Below, piece after piece: positions 30,700 through 39,112 of a DNA stretch of 64,000 nucleotides. The notes below the pieces were generated by a model. That model did not search any database. It was not told the origin of the DNA and was given only the letters and a program-made list of their open reading frames with translations. Location of the stretch: the NCBI RefSeq assembly GCF_900142965.1, contig NZ_FRCQ01000015.1:62001-126000 (forward strand). Reading direction: 5' to 3'. The stretch is from Rhizobacter sp. OV335. Its GTDB lineage: Bacteria; Pseudomonadota; Gammaproteobacteria; Burkholderiales; Burkholderiaceae_C. Numbering within the stretch: the stretch's first letter is position 1; every line of letters starts with the position of its first letter. Made by a program: the position numbers and the translations under genes.

Positions 30700-33600
30700 T
30701 CACTTGACGATGACGGAATACATGCTGACGCCGGTGTTGTTCAGCGGCCCGAGCGTCACCGTCCCCGCCGCGAAGTTCTTGCGGTACAGCACAAAGGTCC
30801 GCCCCGGCGATTCGCTGTTGACGAGCTGCAGCCCCGAGTTGGTCCAGCCGCTCATCCACGATGGCGCGGTCGTGCGGTTGTCGATGCCCACGTACACGTC
30901 GGCCGCCTGGCTGATCGTGAAGCTGGCGAGCGTCGCGCCGGTGTAGGCGCGCGACAGGTTCGCGGTGCGCAGCCAGGCCGACCCAGCCAGCGCCGCCGGC
31001 ACGCTGGTGACGGTGTAGGTGCGGTCGCCGTACTGCAGGTTGCCGGCCTGCAGGTTCGACACCAGCGCCCAGCCACCGGCGTTCGCGGTGTCCTGCACCG
31101 ACAGGTTGCTCAGCACCACGCCGGCCGCGCCGTCGGTGCTGTCGTCGATCTGCAGCAGGTAGCTCACCAGCTGCTGGCGCTGCGCGGCCGTCAGGCTGCT
31201 CGCGGCACCATGCAGGCCGGCCGGGTTGGCGGTGGTCAGCACGTCCAGCAGCGTCGCGGCCGAGCCGTCGTGCAGGTAGGGCGCGCTGTCCCACACGCCG
31301 CGCAGCGTCGGCGTGTCGATGCCGGTCAGCGTGGCACCCAGGCGCTTGCCCGACGAGGGCTTGATCGTGCCCACGTCGTGCAGCACGCCGGTCGCGCTGT
31401 CGGTGAAGTCGGCGCCCGAGTGGCAGCTGCTGCACTGGCCCGCGCCCTTGAAGATCGCCTGGCCGGCGATGCCGTCGGCAGTCAGCGTGCCGTCGGCATT
31501 GCGGTACGGGCTCGGGCCCACGGTCGCGAGCGAGCTGACGTAGGCCGCCAGCGCATCGAGCTCGGCGCTGACGCCCGCCTTCGGGTTGCCCAGCGGCTGG
31601 TTGCGCGTGCCGGTGTTGAACTGCGCATCGGTCATGAAGCCGGTGCCGCCGAACGCGTTGCGCATGTCGTGCTCGAAGTCCTGGATCTCGTCGAAGTTCG
31701 CGCTCCAGTGCACCCGGCCTTGGCCGGTGCCGCGGCGGCCGTTCAGCACCGTGGTGTTGCGCAGGCCCTCGCCGCGGTCGGTGAAGTCCATCACGCGGCC
31801 GTCGTGCCCGCCGTCCTGGTGGCAGGTGGCGCACGAGATGTACTTGTCGCGGTTCATGCGCCGGTCGTCGGCGTTGTAGAAGATCTGCTTGCCCTGGAAC
31901 ACCTGCGCCGACAGCGGCTCCGACGAGACCGCGGCCACGTCGACGATCTTGCTCGCGACGTTGCTGGTGGCGTTCAGGATGCCGTTCACGTCGTACACAC
32001 CGACGTTGCGCGACATGAAGTTCTGCACGTACAGCCGGCCGCTCGGCGTCAGCAGCAGGCCGCGCGGTGCCCTGCCCACGTTGACGATGCCGGTGCTGAG
32101 CTGCCGCGTGTAGGCATCGACCACCTCGATCTGGTTGGTGCCCTGCGTCGACACGAAGGCGTAGTCGCCGAGCGGGCTGAACACCACCGCGTTCGCGAGC
32201 TCGCGGTCGTTCAGGTCGATGCGGTCGGCCAGCACCTCGGCGTTGGTGTCGAGCGCGATCTGCGAGACGATGGTGCGCACCGTGCTCTCGAAGGTCAGCG
32301 CCTGGCCGTCGCGGAAGCTGCCGCGCAGCGTGTTGTCCTTCTTCGACGGGATCCACGCGCGCTGGCCGTCGGGCTGGATCGCGATCGACGTGATGAAGTT
32401 CGGCACGCCGCGGCCGCTGGCCTCGGTGTCGGGGCCGGGGTCGGTCGCGAGCGCCAAGGTGCGGGTGACGGCGGTCAGCGCGGCATTCACCTCGACCACC
32501 TCGCCGCGCGTGGCCGGCGACAGGTAGCGGGTGACCAGCACGCGCGACGAATCGCCGCTGATCGCGATGCCGCGCGGCACCGCGCCGAGCGACAGCGTGG
32601 CCTGCACCGCACCGGTCGTCGGGTGCAGCTTGACGACGCCTTGCGAGCCCGACAGCGACACGTAGGCCGCGTTGCCGGCCGGGTTGAAGACGATGCCGAA
32701 CGGCCGCGAGCCGTTGCCGAGCGCGATCGACTGCACCAGGCCGCCGCTCGCCGGATCGAGGATGCTGATGTCGCCCGAGCCGAAGTTGGCGACCCACAGC
32801 CGGCCGTCGGGTGCGAAGGCCAGCGTCTGCGGGTTGGTGCCGACGCCGACCTCCAGCGCCCGCGTGTTGTTCGCGGTGTTGATCGCGCTGACGGTGTTGC
32901 TGTCGGAGTTGACGACCCAGACGCGGCTGCGGCCGGCGTCGTACGCGATGGTGCCGGTGCTGCGCGGCGCGTTCGCGGTGGGCGCGGTGTGGATGGTCTG
33001 GTTGGCCGAGCAGGTGCTCGTTTGCGTGCCGCTGCGCACCGACAGGATCACCGGGTAGTGGCGCGGCGCGGTGTAGCTGTGCGTGGCCGACGGCGTGGTT
33101 GAGAACGCGGTGCTGCTGCCGTCGCCGAAGCTCCACGAGTACTGCAGGTTGCTGCCGCTGGTGGACGACGGCGCGAACGACTGGCTGCTGTTGACCAAGG
33201 CGGCCGTGCGCGGTGCGAGCGTGCAGGCCACCGCGGCGCTGCCGGCGGTCGTGAAGCGCGAGGTGAACGCGGCGATCGCGTTGCCGTTGTCGTCCTTCAT
33301 GCCGCCGGCGGGCACCACCACTTCATAGGTGGTGCCGGGGAAGAGTGGCGCGTCGGGCGAGAAGTTCAGCACGCCGGACTGCCCGCTGTAGCGGCCGGGC
33401 AGGGCCGAGCCGCCGAGCGGGCGCACGATGAAGCTGGTGGTGGAGACGGTGCGCAGGTCGATGTGCGCGGTGGTCGTCAGGCCGACGCGGCTCGTCACCG
33501 GCATGCTGGCCGCGTTGTTCTTCGGCGAGACCATGTTGACGCTGGGCGTCTGCGTCCACGGGGCCGCCTGGTGCGGGATCACCGCGCTGCCCGAGCCGTG

Positions 33601-34683
33601 GTCGTTGCCGACCAGCACCAGGTTGCCGAACACCGTGCCGAAGTCTTCGTCGCGGCCCGAGATGTTGGAGGTGCCGGTGCCGGCGGTGGCGCCGGTCGCG
33701 AGGTCGACCTTGGCGTACTTGACCGAGAAGCCGGAGTGCGCGTAGCCGCCCTGCACCGAGACGTAGCCGCCCTTGCCGCCCAGGTCGGCCGACACCGCGG
33801 TCTGCGTGAAGACGGCCGGGTTGCTGATGTCGAACACATGCAGCTTGTTGTCGGTGCCGGCGGTGATGATTCGCTCGCCGTTGACGATGCCGCTGTACTG
33901 GCCGGGCGTCGTCGAACTGGAGCCGACCAGGCGCGGGTTGACCGGGTCGCTGATGTCGAGCGTCGCGAGGCCGCTGCCGTCGGTGCTGGTCATCACCAGC
34001 AGGTTGCCGACCGCGAAGGTCGGTCCGACGCGGAAGCCGCCCCAGGTGCTGGTCGGGATGGTCTTCACGTAGACCGGGTTGCGCGGGTCGGCGGCGTTGA
34101 CGATCAGCAGGCCGTTGCCCGAGCCGCCGACATAGACATAGGGCGCCTGCCAGAACGCCCACCAGGCGCCGAGCGCGTAGTCGGACTCCTGGATGCCCGG
34201 CAGTACCAGCTGGCTGAGCTGCACCGGCGCGAGCGGGTTCGTGAAGTCCCAGAACATGATGCCGTTGATGGTCTGCATCACGGCGTGCTTGCCGCCGTTG
34301 GCGAAGCCGAAGCCGTGCGGCTCGCGCAGCGCGGTCACGTCGGTCTGCGACACCTTCACCGGCGCGCGCGGGTTCGACATGTCGTAGAACGCGAAGCCGC
34401 CGCCGGAGACGCCGGAGTCCTTGCCGAACGGCACGAACAGGTAGCCCTCGACCATCTGCACCGTGCCCTCGCCGCGCGCGCTGCCGGCGACGGCGCTGTG
34501 GATGACCGAGATCGGCTGGAAGACCTCGGAGGCGCTGTAGGTGAGGTTCGGCAGGCCCGGCCCGGCGGCGCCCGCGGTGCCTGCGGCGCACAGCGCGGCG
34601 GCGACGGGGAGCGTGCGGGCGGCACGCAGGAAGCCACGAAGCATGCGCGCAGCCCAACGCGCGCGCTGAAGGTGCTTGAACAT
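30700..34683 (-). CDS. Giant exported beta-propeller / di-haem cytochrome c protein
   Basis: A 1327-residue exported protein (signal about 1-40). In order: LVIVD-repeat propeller (about 50-375), Big_5-like Ig domain (about 380-480), PKD domain (about 490-570, YSWSFGDGSSTAFS), YVTN-type propeller (about 580-930), a di-haem peroxidase-like domain with CATCH at 951-955 and CSSCH at 1084-1088 plus PYLHDGSAATLLDVL, and the shared C-terminal module (about 1190-1327). From the PKD onward it is paralogous to the C-terminal half of the galactose oxidase fusion at 50135-55282. The two haem motifs 133 residues apart suit the CCP/MauG family. Electron transfer or peroxide reduction at the cell surface is inferred. 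Confidence 0.82.
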   Translation of the reverse strand: MFKHLQRARWAARMLRGFLRAARTLPVAAALCAAGTAGAAGPGLPNLTYSASEVFQPISVIHSAVAGSARGEGTVQMVEGYLFVPFGKDSGVSGGGFAFYDMSNPRAPVKVSQTDVTALREPHGFGFANGGKHAVMQTINGIMFWDFTNPLAPVQLSQLVLPGIQESDYALGAWWAFWQAPYVYVGGSGNGLLIVNAADPRNPVYVKTIPTSTWGGFRVGPTFAVGNLLVMTSTDGSGLATLDISDPVNPRLVGSSSTTPGQYSGIVNGERIITAGTDNKLHVFDISNPAVFTQTAVSADLGGKGGYVSVQGGYAHSGFSVKYAKVDLATGATAGTGTSNISGRDEDFGTVFGNLVLVGNDHGSGSAVIPHQAAPWTQTPSVNMVSPKNNAASMPVTSRVGLTTTAHIDLRTVSTTSFIVRPLGGSALPGRYSGQSGVLNFSPDAPLFPGTTYEVVVPAGGMKDDNGNAIAAFTSRFTTAGSAAVACTLAPRTAALVNSSQSFAPSSTSGSNLQYSWSFGDGSSTAFSTTPSATHSYTAPRHYPVILSVRSGTQTSTCSANQTIHTAPTANAPRSTGTIAYDAGRSRVWVVNSDSNTVSAINTANNTRALEVGVGTNPQTLAFAPDGRLWVANFGSGDISILDPASGGLVQSIALGNGSRPFGIVFNPAGNAAYVSLSGSQGVVKLHPTTGAVQATLSLGAVPRGIAISGDSSRVLVTRYLSPATRGEVVEVNAALTAVTRTLALATDPGPDTEASGRGVPNFITSIAIQPDGQRAWIPSKKDNTLRGSFRDGQALTFESTVRTIVSQIALDTNAEVLADRIDLNDRELANAVVFSPLGDYAFVSTQGTNQIEVVDAYTRQLSTGIVNVGRAPRGLLLTPSGRLYVQNFMSRNVGVYDVNGILNATSNVASKIVDVAAVSSEPLSAQVFQGKQIFYNADDRRMNRDKYISCATCHQDGGHDGRVMDFTDRGEGLRNTTVLNGRRGTGQGRVHWSANFDEIQDFEHDMRNAFGGTGFMTDAQFNTGTRNQPLGNPKAGVSAELDALAAYVSSLATVGPSPYRNADGTLTADGIAGQAIFKGAGQCSSCHSGADFTDSATGVLHDVGTIKPSSGKRLGATLTGIDTPTLRGVWDSAPYLHDGSAATLLDVLTTANPAGLHGAASSLTAAQRQQLVSYLLQIDDSTDGAAGVVLSNLSVQDTANAGGWALVSNLQAGNLQYGDRTYTVTSVPAALAGSAWLRTANLSRAYTGATLASFTISQAADVYVGIDNRTTAPSWMSGWTNSGLQLVNSESPGRTFVLYRKNFAAGTVTLGPLNNTGVSMYSVIVK

Positions 34684-34739
34684 CGTTTGTCTCCATCAGT
34701 GGCCGCGCGCCGGTGGTCCGGTGCTGCGGATGTCGGGCG

Positions 34740-34791
34740 GAACGTTTGTTGAATGAACGTTCTACACAACAGTATCAAAGAACATTTGTTC
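34740..34791. promoter_or_regulatory. Cluster of GAAC-N4-GTTC operator-like palindromes upstream of the 1327-aa gene
   Basis: Three sites are seen: GAACGTTTGTTG (34740-34751, one mismatch), GAATGAACGTTC (34751-34762, one mismatch) and GAACATTTGTTC (34780-34791, perfect; extended palindrome AAGAAC-N4-GTTCTT). The last two start 29 bp apart. They lie 57-108 bp upstream of the gene start. The same motif occurs at 36536, 45660/45690 and 55342/55371. Confidence 0.65.
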
Positions 34792-34902
34792 TTATAACAG
34801 CCACGAGGAGGGGTGTCAATCGGGGACGGGATGGGTGGTGCACCGGCCGGCCGGTGGATGACCGATCGGCGCGGTGTCAGACCGAAGAAGGCTTGCAGCC
34901 GC

Positions 34903-35295
34903 CTATGCAACCCACTTGGGCATCGGTTGAATCAGGGTTTCAGCAGGGATTCCGAGTTGCGCGTGCAACCGCTGGATCATCGACAAGGTCAGCGGGCGCC
35001 TGCCGGAGAAGACTTCGTAGACCCGGTTCGACTTTCCGATGATGGGTTCCAGATCCTTGACCGTCAGGCCGGCCTGCTCCATGCGGAACTTGATCGCCTC
35101 GACGGGGGTTGGCGGCGCGATGGGGAAGTGCCTGGCCTCATAGGCCTCGATCAGCGTCACCAACGCGTCGAAATGAGCACCGGCCTCGCTGCCGGGCTTC
35201 GGCTCGTCATCGAAATAAGGTTCGACCTGCTTCAGCGCTGCCTTGTAGTCAGCCTCCGTGCGGATCGGCCTCAGCGTCATTGCTGCTTTGCTCAT
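34903..35295 (-). CDS. HigA-type antitoxin (XRE family)
   Basis: A 130-residue protein whose C-terminal part holds an XRE-like helix-turn-helix (about 70-120: MEQAGLTVKDLEPIIGKSNRVYEVFSGR cited in parts, e.g. GLTVKDLEPIIG and RPLTLSMIQRLH). The N-terminus TLRPIRTEADYKAAL is a classic HigA opening. It should neutralise the adjacent toxin and repress the pair. Its ATG overlaps the toxin stop by four bases. Gene order is toxin then antitoxin, as in higBA systems. Confidence 0.88.
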   Translation of the reverse strand: MSKAAMTLRPIRTEADYKAALKQVEPYFDDEPKPGSEAGAHFDALVTLIEAYEARHFPIAPPTPVEAIKFRMEQAGLTVKDLEPIIGKSNRVYEVFSGRRPLTLSMIQRLHAQLGIPAETLIQPMPKWVA

Positions 35296-35597
35296 GGGTC
35301 CAACTCCACCGTCACAACGTCAATCGCATCGTACTGTGCGTGCGTCCCGACAAACTTGATGTAGACCGCCCGGAGCCTGTAAGCCACCGCAACGACGAGC
35401 CGATAGTCATTGCCCTTGATGTTGAACACCACGCGGTTCTTGGCAACGAAACTGGCGGTCACGTAGCGCCGCTTGATGTCTTGGGGCGAGGTCCAGTCGG
35501 CATGACAGACTTCTGCGTACCAAGCCTGCAGTGCCTCCCTGCATGCCGGGTGTTTCCGCCAGAAGTTCGCCAACGATTGTTTGCTGATCACGCGCAC
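35292..35597 (-). CDS. HigB-type toxin (RelE superfamily mRNA interferase)
   Basis: A 101-residue basic protein of the HigB family, expected to cut mRNA on the ribosome. Features are MRVISKQSLANFWRKHPA at the N-terminus, the central KNRVVFNIKGNDYRLV and the end YIKFVGTHAQYDAID, all typical. It begins with GTG at 35595-35597. A -10 box (TATAGT on the minus strand, complement of 35605-35610) lies within the operator and so close that the transcript may be leaderless. Confidence 0.9.
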   Translation of the reverse strand: MRVISKQSLANFWRKHPACREALQAWYAEVCHADWTSPQDIKRRYVTASFVAKNRVVFNIKGNDYRLVVAVAYRLRAVYIKFVGTHAQYDAIDVVTVELDP

Positions 35598-35602
35598 AGA
35601 TC

Positions 35603-35628
35603 GGACTATAGTCCCATCGTGGGACTAT
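35603..35628. promoter_or_regulatory. Operator/promoter of the higBA pair
   Basis: An inverted repeat ATAGTCCCA-TCG-TGGGACTAT (35608-35628) overlaps a second perfect palindrome GGACTATAGTCC (35603-35614). The minus-strand -10 box TATAGT lies inside it. This is the expected place for autorepression by the HigA-type antitoxin. Confidence 0.75.
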
Positions 35629-35664
35629 TTGCAAGCGGCCTGTGCCGCAGGCCCACGAACGCCC

Positions 35665-36519
35665 TCAGGTGCGAGGCCGCGTTCCCTTCGCGCCTTTCCC
35701 CGCCTCCGCCAGCTGATGCCCCGCCCCCACCACCAGCGCCTGCGACAGGCACAGCGGCGCGACCAGCGAGCGGAACGGCCGGTCGGACGCCAACCCGAGT
35801 TCAAAGCACACCGTCGCCGACGGCTTCAGCGGCGACAGCGCGCTGTCGGTGATCGCGATCACGCGCACGCCGCGTGCGTGCACCGACGCGGCCGCGTCGA
35901 CGACTTCCTGCGAGTAGCTGTGGAAGCTGGTCGCGATCAGCAGCTCGCCGCGCTCCAGGTTGCGCAGCGATTCGTTCAGCATGCCGCCCACGCCGTCGAG
36001 CAGGTGAACCCGCAGGTCGAGCTGGCTCAGCGCGTAGGCCAGGTAGCAGGCGACCGGAAAGGCCCGCCGCTGCGCCAGCACGTGCACCCGCGGCGCGGTG
36101 CACACCAGCTTGATCGCCGCGGTGAGGTCGGCGGCGCGCACGCTCTCTTCGAGCTGGCCCAGCTCCGACACCGCCTCGGTGACGAACTGGCTCAGCAGCC
36201 CTGCCCCCTTGGCGGTCGGCTGCCCCTGGCGGCGCTGCCGGTCGATGCGCTCGCGGTAGCTGCTCGAGCGCTCGACCAGGTGCCCGCGGAACACCTGCTG
36301 CATCTCGGAGAAGCCCTTGAACTCCAGCGCGTTCGCGAAACGGATCAGCGACGAGGGCTGCACCTTCGCCGCCTCGGCCACCGCCGCCACCGTGCCGAGC
36401 GCCAGCTCGTTCGGCTGGTCCAGCGCATAGCGCGCGATGCGCTGCAACTGCTGCGGAAGTTCAGGGTAGGCCGCCTCGATCGCGGCCTTCAGTTGCTCGT
36501 AGTTCGTCGCCCGGGTCAT
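35665..36519 (-). CDS. MurR/RpiR family transcriptional regulator (copy 1)
   Basis: A 284-residue regulator. The N-terminal HTH_6 domain (about 1-80) contains LALGTVAAVAEAAKVQPSSL and SLIRFANALEFKGFSEMQ. The SIS sugar-phosphate-binding domain spans about 115-250 (HVLAQRRAFPVACYLAYAL, IAITDSALSPL). It is closely similar to the regulator at 44705-45619 over its whole length, so the two are recent paralogs. A perfect GAAC-N4-GTTC palindrome lies 17 bp before its start, suggesting autoregulation or cross-regulation. The ligand is probably a phosphorylated sugar acid. Confidence 0.9.
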   Translation of the reverse strand: MTRATNYEQLKAAIEAAYPELPQQLQRIARYALDQPNELALGTVAAVAEAAKVQPSSLIRFANALEFKGFSEMQQVFRGHLVERSSSYRERIDRQRRQGQPTAKGAGLLSQFVTEAVSELGQLEESVRAADLTAAIKLVCTAPRVHVLAQRRAFPVACYLAYALSQLDLRVHLLDGVGGMLNESLRNLERGELLIATSFHSYSQEVVDAAASVHARGVRVIAITDSALSPLKPSATVCFELGLASDRPFRSLVAPLCLSQALVVGAGHQLAEAGKGAKGTRPRT

Positions 36520-36535
36520 CCATGAAACTTATCAT

Positions 36536-36547
36536 GAACAAACGTTC
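36536..36547. promoter_or_regulatory. GAACAAACGTTC operator-like palindrome before rpiR copy 1
   Basis: GAACAAACGTTC fits the perfect GAAC-N4-GTTC pattern with flanks AT...TT, 17 bp before the start codon. Only one copy is seen here, and no second site lies at 29-30 bp. Confidence 0.6.
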
Positions 36548-36594
36548 TTTCCGGCCCGGTGCAACCACAATCATTCGACGCTCTGCCGACGGAT

Positions 36595-37407
36595 CTACTG
36601 CGTTGCCGTCAGCCCGCCATCCAGGTACAGCACCTGCCCCGTCACGAAGCTCGCCCCCGGCCCGCAGAAGAACACCGCGGCACCGGCCACGTCCTGCGGC
36701 TCCGCGACCCTCCCGAGCGGAATGCGCCCGAGGATGTGCTCGCGCGTCGCCGGGTTGGCCAGCCAGTGCGCGCCCATCTCGCCGCGCACCACCGTCGGCG
36801 CGATGCCGTTGACGGTGATGCCGTGTGCCGACAGCTCGACCGCATGCTGCCTGATCAGCATCACCAGCGCGCCCTTGGTCGCGCAGTACGCCGAGTAGCC
36901 GCGGTCGCGCATGCCCAGCTGCGCGCGCACCGACAGCAGGTGCAGCTGTCGCCCCGGCGCCCGGCCGGCCGCCACCGCGTCGACCTGGTGCCGCGCCGCC
37001 GCCTGCGCGAGGAACATCGCGGCCTTCAGGTTGACCTGCACGACCTCGTCGAACGCGTCCTCGCTGACCTCGGCCAGCCGCTCCTCGCGCTGGATGCCGA
37101 TGCAGTTGACCAGCAGGTCGAGCGCGCCGAAATGCCGCGCGACCGCGTCGACCGACCCGCGCACGCTGTCGACCGAATGCGCGTCCATCGCGAGGCCCAG
37201 CGCGTCGCCGCCGCCGGCGCGCAGCGATGCGGCCAGGCTCTCGGCCTTTTCCGCGCTGCGCCCCGAGACCGCGACGCGCGCGCCGGCCCCCACCAGCGCG
37301 CGTGCGATCGCCTCGCCGATCCCCCCATAGCCGCCCGGCACGTAGGCCACGCGCCCCTGCAGGCCGAACAGGTCGGCCAGCCCCCACGCTGTCACTGCTT
37401 CGCTCAT
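36595..37407 (-). CDS. SDR family oxidoreductase (gluconate 5-dehydrogenase-like)
   Basis: A 270-residue short-chain dehydrogenase. The nucleotide-binding loop is VPGGYGGIGEAIA (Pro replaces the usual Thr of TGxxxGIG). The NNAG motif is changed to NCIGIQ, the catalytic Ser is in LLSVRAQLG, and YxxxK is YCATK. The C-terminus GQVLYLDGGLTATQ is typical. These changes do not remove the catalytic residues. Start ATG 37407 lies 3 bp after the next SDR. It is probably the last gene of a long minus-strand operon starting at rpiR copy 2. The substrate is likely a polyol or sugar acid. Confidence 0.85.
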   Translation of the reverse strand: MSEAVTAWGLADLFGLQGRVAYVPGGYGGIGEAIARALVGAGARVAVSGRSAEKAESLAASLRAGGGDALGLAMDAHSVDSVRGSVDAVARHFGALDLLVNCIGIQREERLAEVSEDAFDEVVQVNLKAAMFLAQAAARHQVDAVAAGRAPGRQLHLLSVRAQLGMRDRGYSAYCATKGALVMLIRQHAVELSAHGITVNGIAPTVVRGEMGAHWLANPATREHILGRIPLGRVAEPQDVAGAAVFFCGPGASFVTGQVLYLDGGLTATQ

Positions 37408-37409
37408 CG

Positions 37410-38162
37410 TCAATCCATCAACAGTCCGCCGTTCTGGTCCAGCACCTCGCCGGTGATGAACCCCGACAACGGTGATGCAAGAAAGCTGACGGCATGCGCG
37501 AACTCCTCCGGCTCGCAGAAGCGGCCGACCGGGATCTGCTGCAGCAGCGCCTGCCGCTGCGCCTCGTTCAGCTGCTCGGTCACCATCGGCGTGCGCACGT
37601 AGGCCGGCGCGATCGCGTTCGCGGTGACGCCGTGCGCCGCCAGCTCGCGTGCCAGCGAGAAGGTCAGCGCACTCATCGCCCCCTTCGACACCGAATACGC
37701 CGTGCCGGCAGTCAGCCCTCCGGTCTTCGCGGCCAGCGAGCTGGTGTTGATGATGCGGCCCCAGCGCCGCGCCTTCATCGCCGGCACCACCGCCTGCGAC
37801 CACAGCATCGCGCCGTCGAGGTTGGCGCCCAGCACGCGGTGCCATTCGGCGATCGAGGTGGCCTCGATCTTGTTGTTCGACAGCACGCCGGCGTTGTTGA
37901 CCAGGATGTCGACCTCGCCGAAGCGCTCGCGCACCTGCGCATGCGCCGCGCGCACCGACTCGGCCTGCGAGATGTCGCAGGCCACCGCCAGCACCGCGTC
38001 GCCGTGGCGCGCCGCGAGCGATTCCATCGACGCGAGCGACAGGTCGACCATCGCGACGCGGCAGCCATCGGCGCGCAGCGCGTCGACCACCGCGCGGCCC
38101 ATCGTGCCGCCGGCACCGGTCACCAGCGCGAGCTTGCCTTCCAGAGGGGTTGAAGTTTTCAT
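37410..38162 (-). CDS. SDR family oxidoreductase
   Basis: A 250-residue classical short-chain dehydrogenase with TGAGGTMGRAVVDAL, NNAGVLSNNKI, catalytic Ser in INTSSLAAKTGG and YSVSK. The C-terminus has GEVLDQNGGLLMD. It starts at ATG 38162, just after the permease stop; an alternative in-frame ATG at 38186 would overlap the permease. It is paired with a second SDR 3 bp away, suggesting sequential oxidations of the imported substrate. Confidence 0.88.
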   Translation of the reverse strand: MKTSTPLEGKLALVTGAGGTMGRAVVDALRADGCRVAMVDLSLASMESLAARHGDAVLAVACDISQAESVRAAHAQVRERFGEVDILVNNAGVLSNNKIEATSIAEWHRVLGANLDGAMLWSQAVVPAMKARRWGRIINTSSLAAKTGGLTAGTAYSVSKGAMSALTFSLARELAAHGVTANAIAPAYVRTPMVTEQLNEAQRQALLQQIPVGRFCEPEEFAHAVSFLASPLSGFITGEVLDQNGGLLMD

Positions 38163-38169
38163 GTATTGC

Positions 38170-39099
38170 TCATGTATCGAGAACACTCTTCTTGCCGAAC
38201 AGCCCGCGCGAGCGAAACGTGACGACGCCGATGAACAGCAGGTACATCGACATCAGCGACCATTCGGAGGCATACGCCCCCGTGAGACCGGTGACCAGGC
38301 CGACCAGCAGCCCGGCGATCACCGCGCCCCACAGCGAGCCGACGCCGCCGAGCACGATGATCAGGAAGGCCGGCACCACCGCGTCGACACCCACCTGCGG
38401 CCGGATGCCCCAGATCGGCGCCATCACGACGCCGGCCAGCGCCGCGAGCGCGACGCCCAGCGCGAACACCGCCGAGCGCAGCCGCGACAGGTTGATGCCG
38501 AGCGCGCGCACCATCTCGCTGTCGTGCGCGCCGGCCTTGATGATCGCGCCATACGGTGTGCGCTCCAGGAACAGCCACAGCGCCGCGATCGCGAGGATCG
38601 CGAAGCCGCTGGCGAACACACGGTAGCGCGAATAGATCAGGTCGCCCATCAGGAACGCCCCCGAGATCGCCTGCGGCAGCGGCATCTGCTGCTCGTTGCT
38701 GCCCCAGGTCAGCCGGATCAGCTCCTCGATCAGCAGCGCCGCGCCGAACGTGAGCAGCAGCCCGTAAAGCGGGTCGCGCCCGTAGGTGCGGCGCAGGCAG
38801 GCCTCGAGCACCAGCCCGACCAGCCCGACCACCAGCGGCGCAGCGAACAGCGCGATGCCATAGCGCGTGCCCAGCGGCAGCGCCATGTAGGCCGCCTGCG
38901 CCTCGGGGAACCAGCCGAGCTTCGGTGCCAGCAGGAACAGCGCGACGTACATGCCGAGCGCGAACAGCGAGCCGTGCGCCAGGTTGATGGTTTCCATCAC
39001 GCCGACGATCAGCATGAAGCCGAGCGCGATCAGCGCGAACAGCAGGCCCAGCGTGATGCCGTTGGCCAGGTGGGGAATGAGCGATAGCAGCGTGTCCAT
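38170..39099 (-). CDS. Branched-chain-type ABC transporter permease (LivH family)
   Basis: A 309-residue inner-membrane permease with 8-9 membrane segments of the HAAT family. The LivH features are GLLFALIALGFMLIVGVMET, NLAHGSLFALGMYVALF and VLGGVGSLWGAVIAGLLVG. It follows two binding-protein genes. Its LivM partner and ATPases lie on the other strand at 45746-48880, so the transporter is split between two operons. The transported compound is probably not a branched amino acid given the sugar-catabolic neighbours. Confidence 0.92.
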   Translation of the reverse strand: MDTLLSLIPHLANGITLGLLFALIALGFMLIVGVMETINLAHGSLFALGMYVALFLLAPKLGWFPEAQAAYMALPLGTRYGIALFAAPLVVGLVGLVLEACLRRTYGRDPLYGLLLTFGAALLIEELIRLTWGSNEQQMPLPQAISGAFLMGDLIYSRYRVFASGFAILAIAALWLFLERTPYGAIIKAGAHDSEMVRALGINLSRLRSAVFALGVALAALAGVVMAPIWGIRPQVGVDAVVPAFLIIVLGGVGSLWGAVIAGLLVGLVTGLTGAYASEWSLMSMYLLFIGVVTFRSRGLFGKKSVLDT

Positions 39100-39112
39100 G
39101 GTGTCTCGGGAT

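Noticed and set aside
27236-30946. A 1236-codon plus-strand frame running through xerD and the PQQ dehydrogenase gene
   Set aside because: It spans two real genes in opposite orientations and gives low-complexity Arg/Ala/Asp sequence; no start signal or domain.
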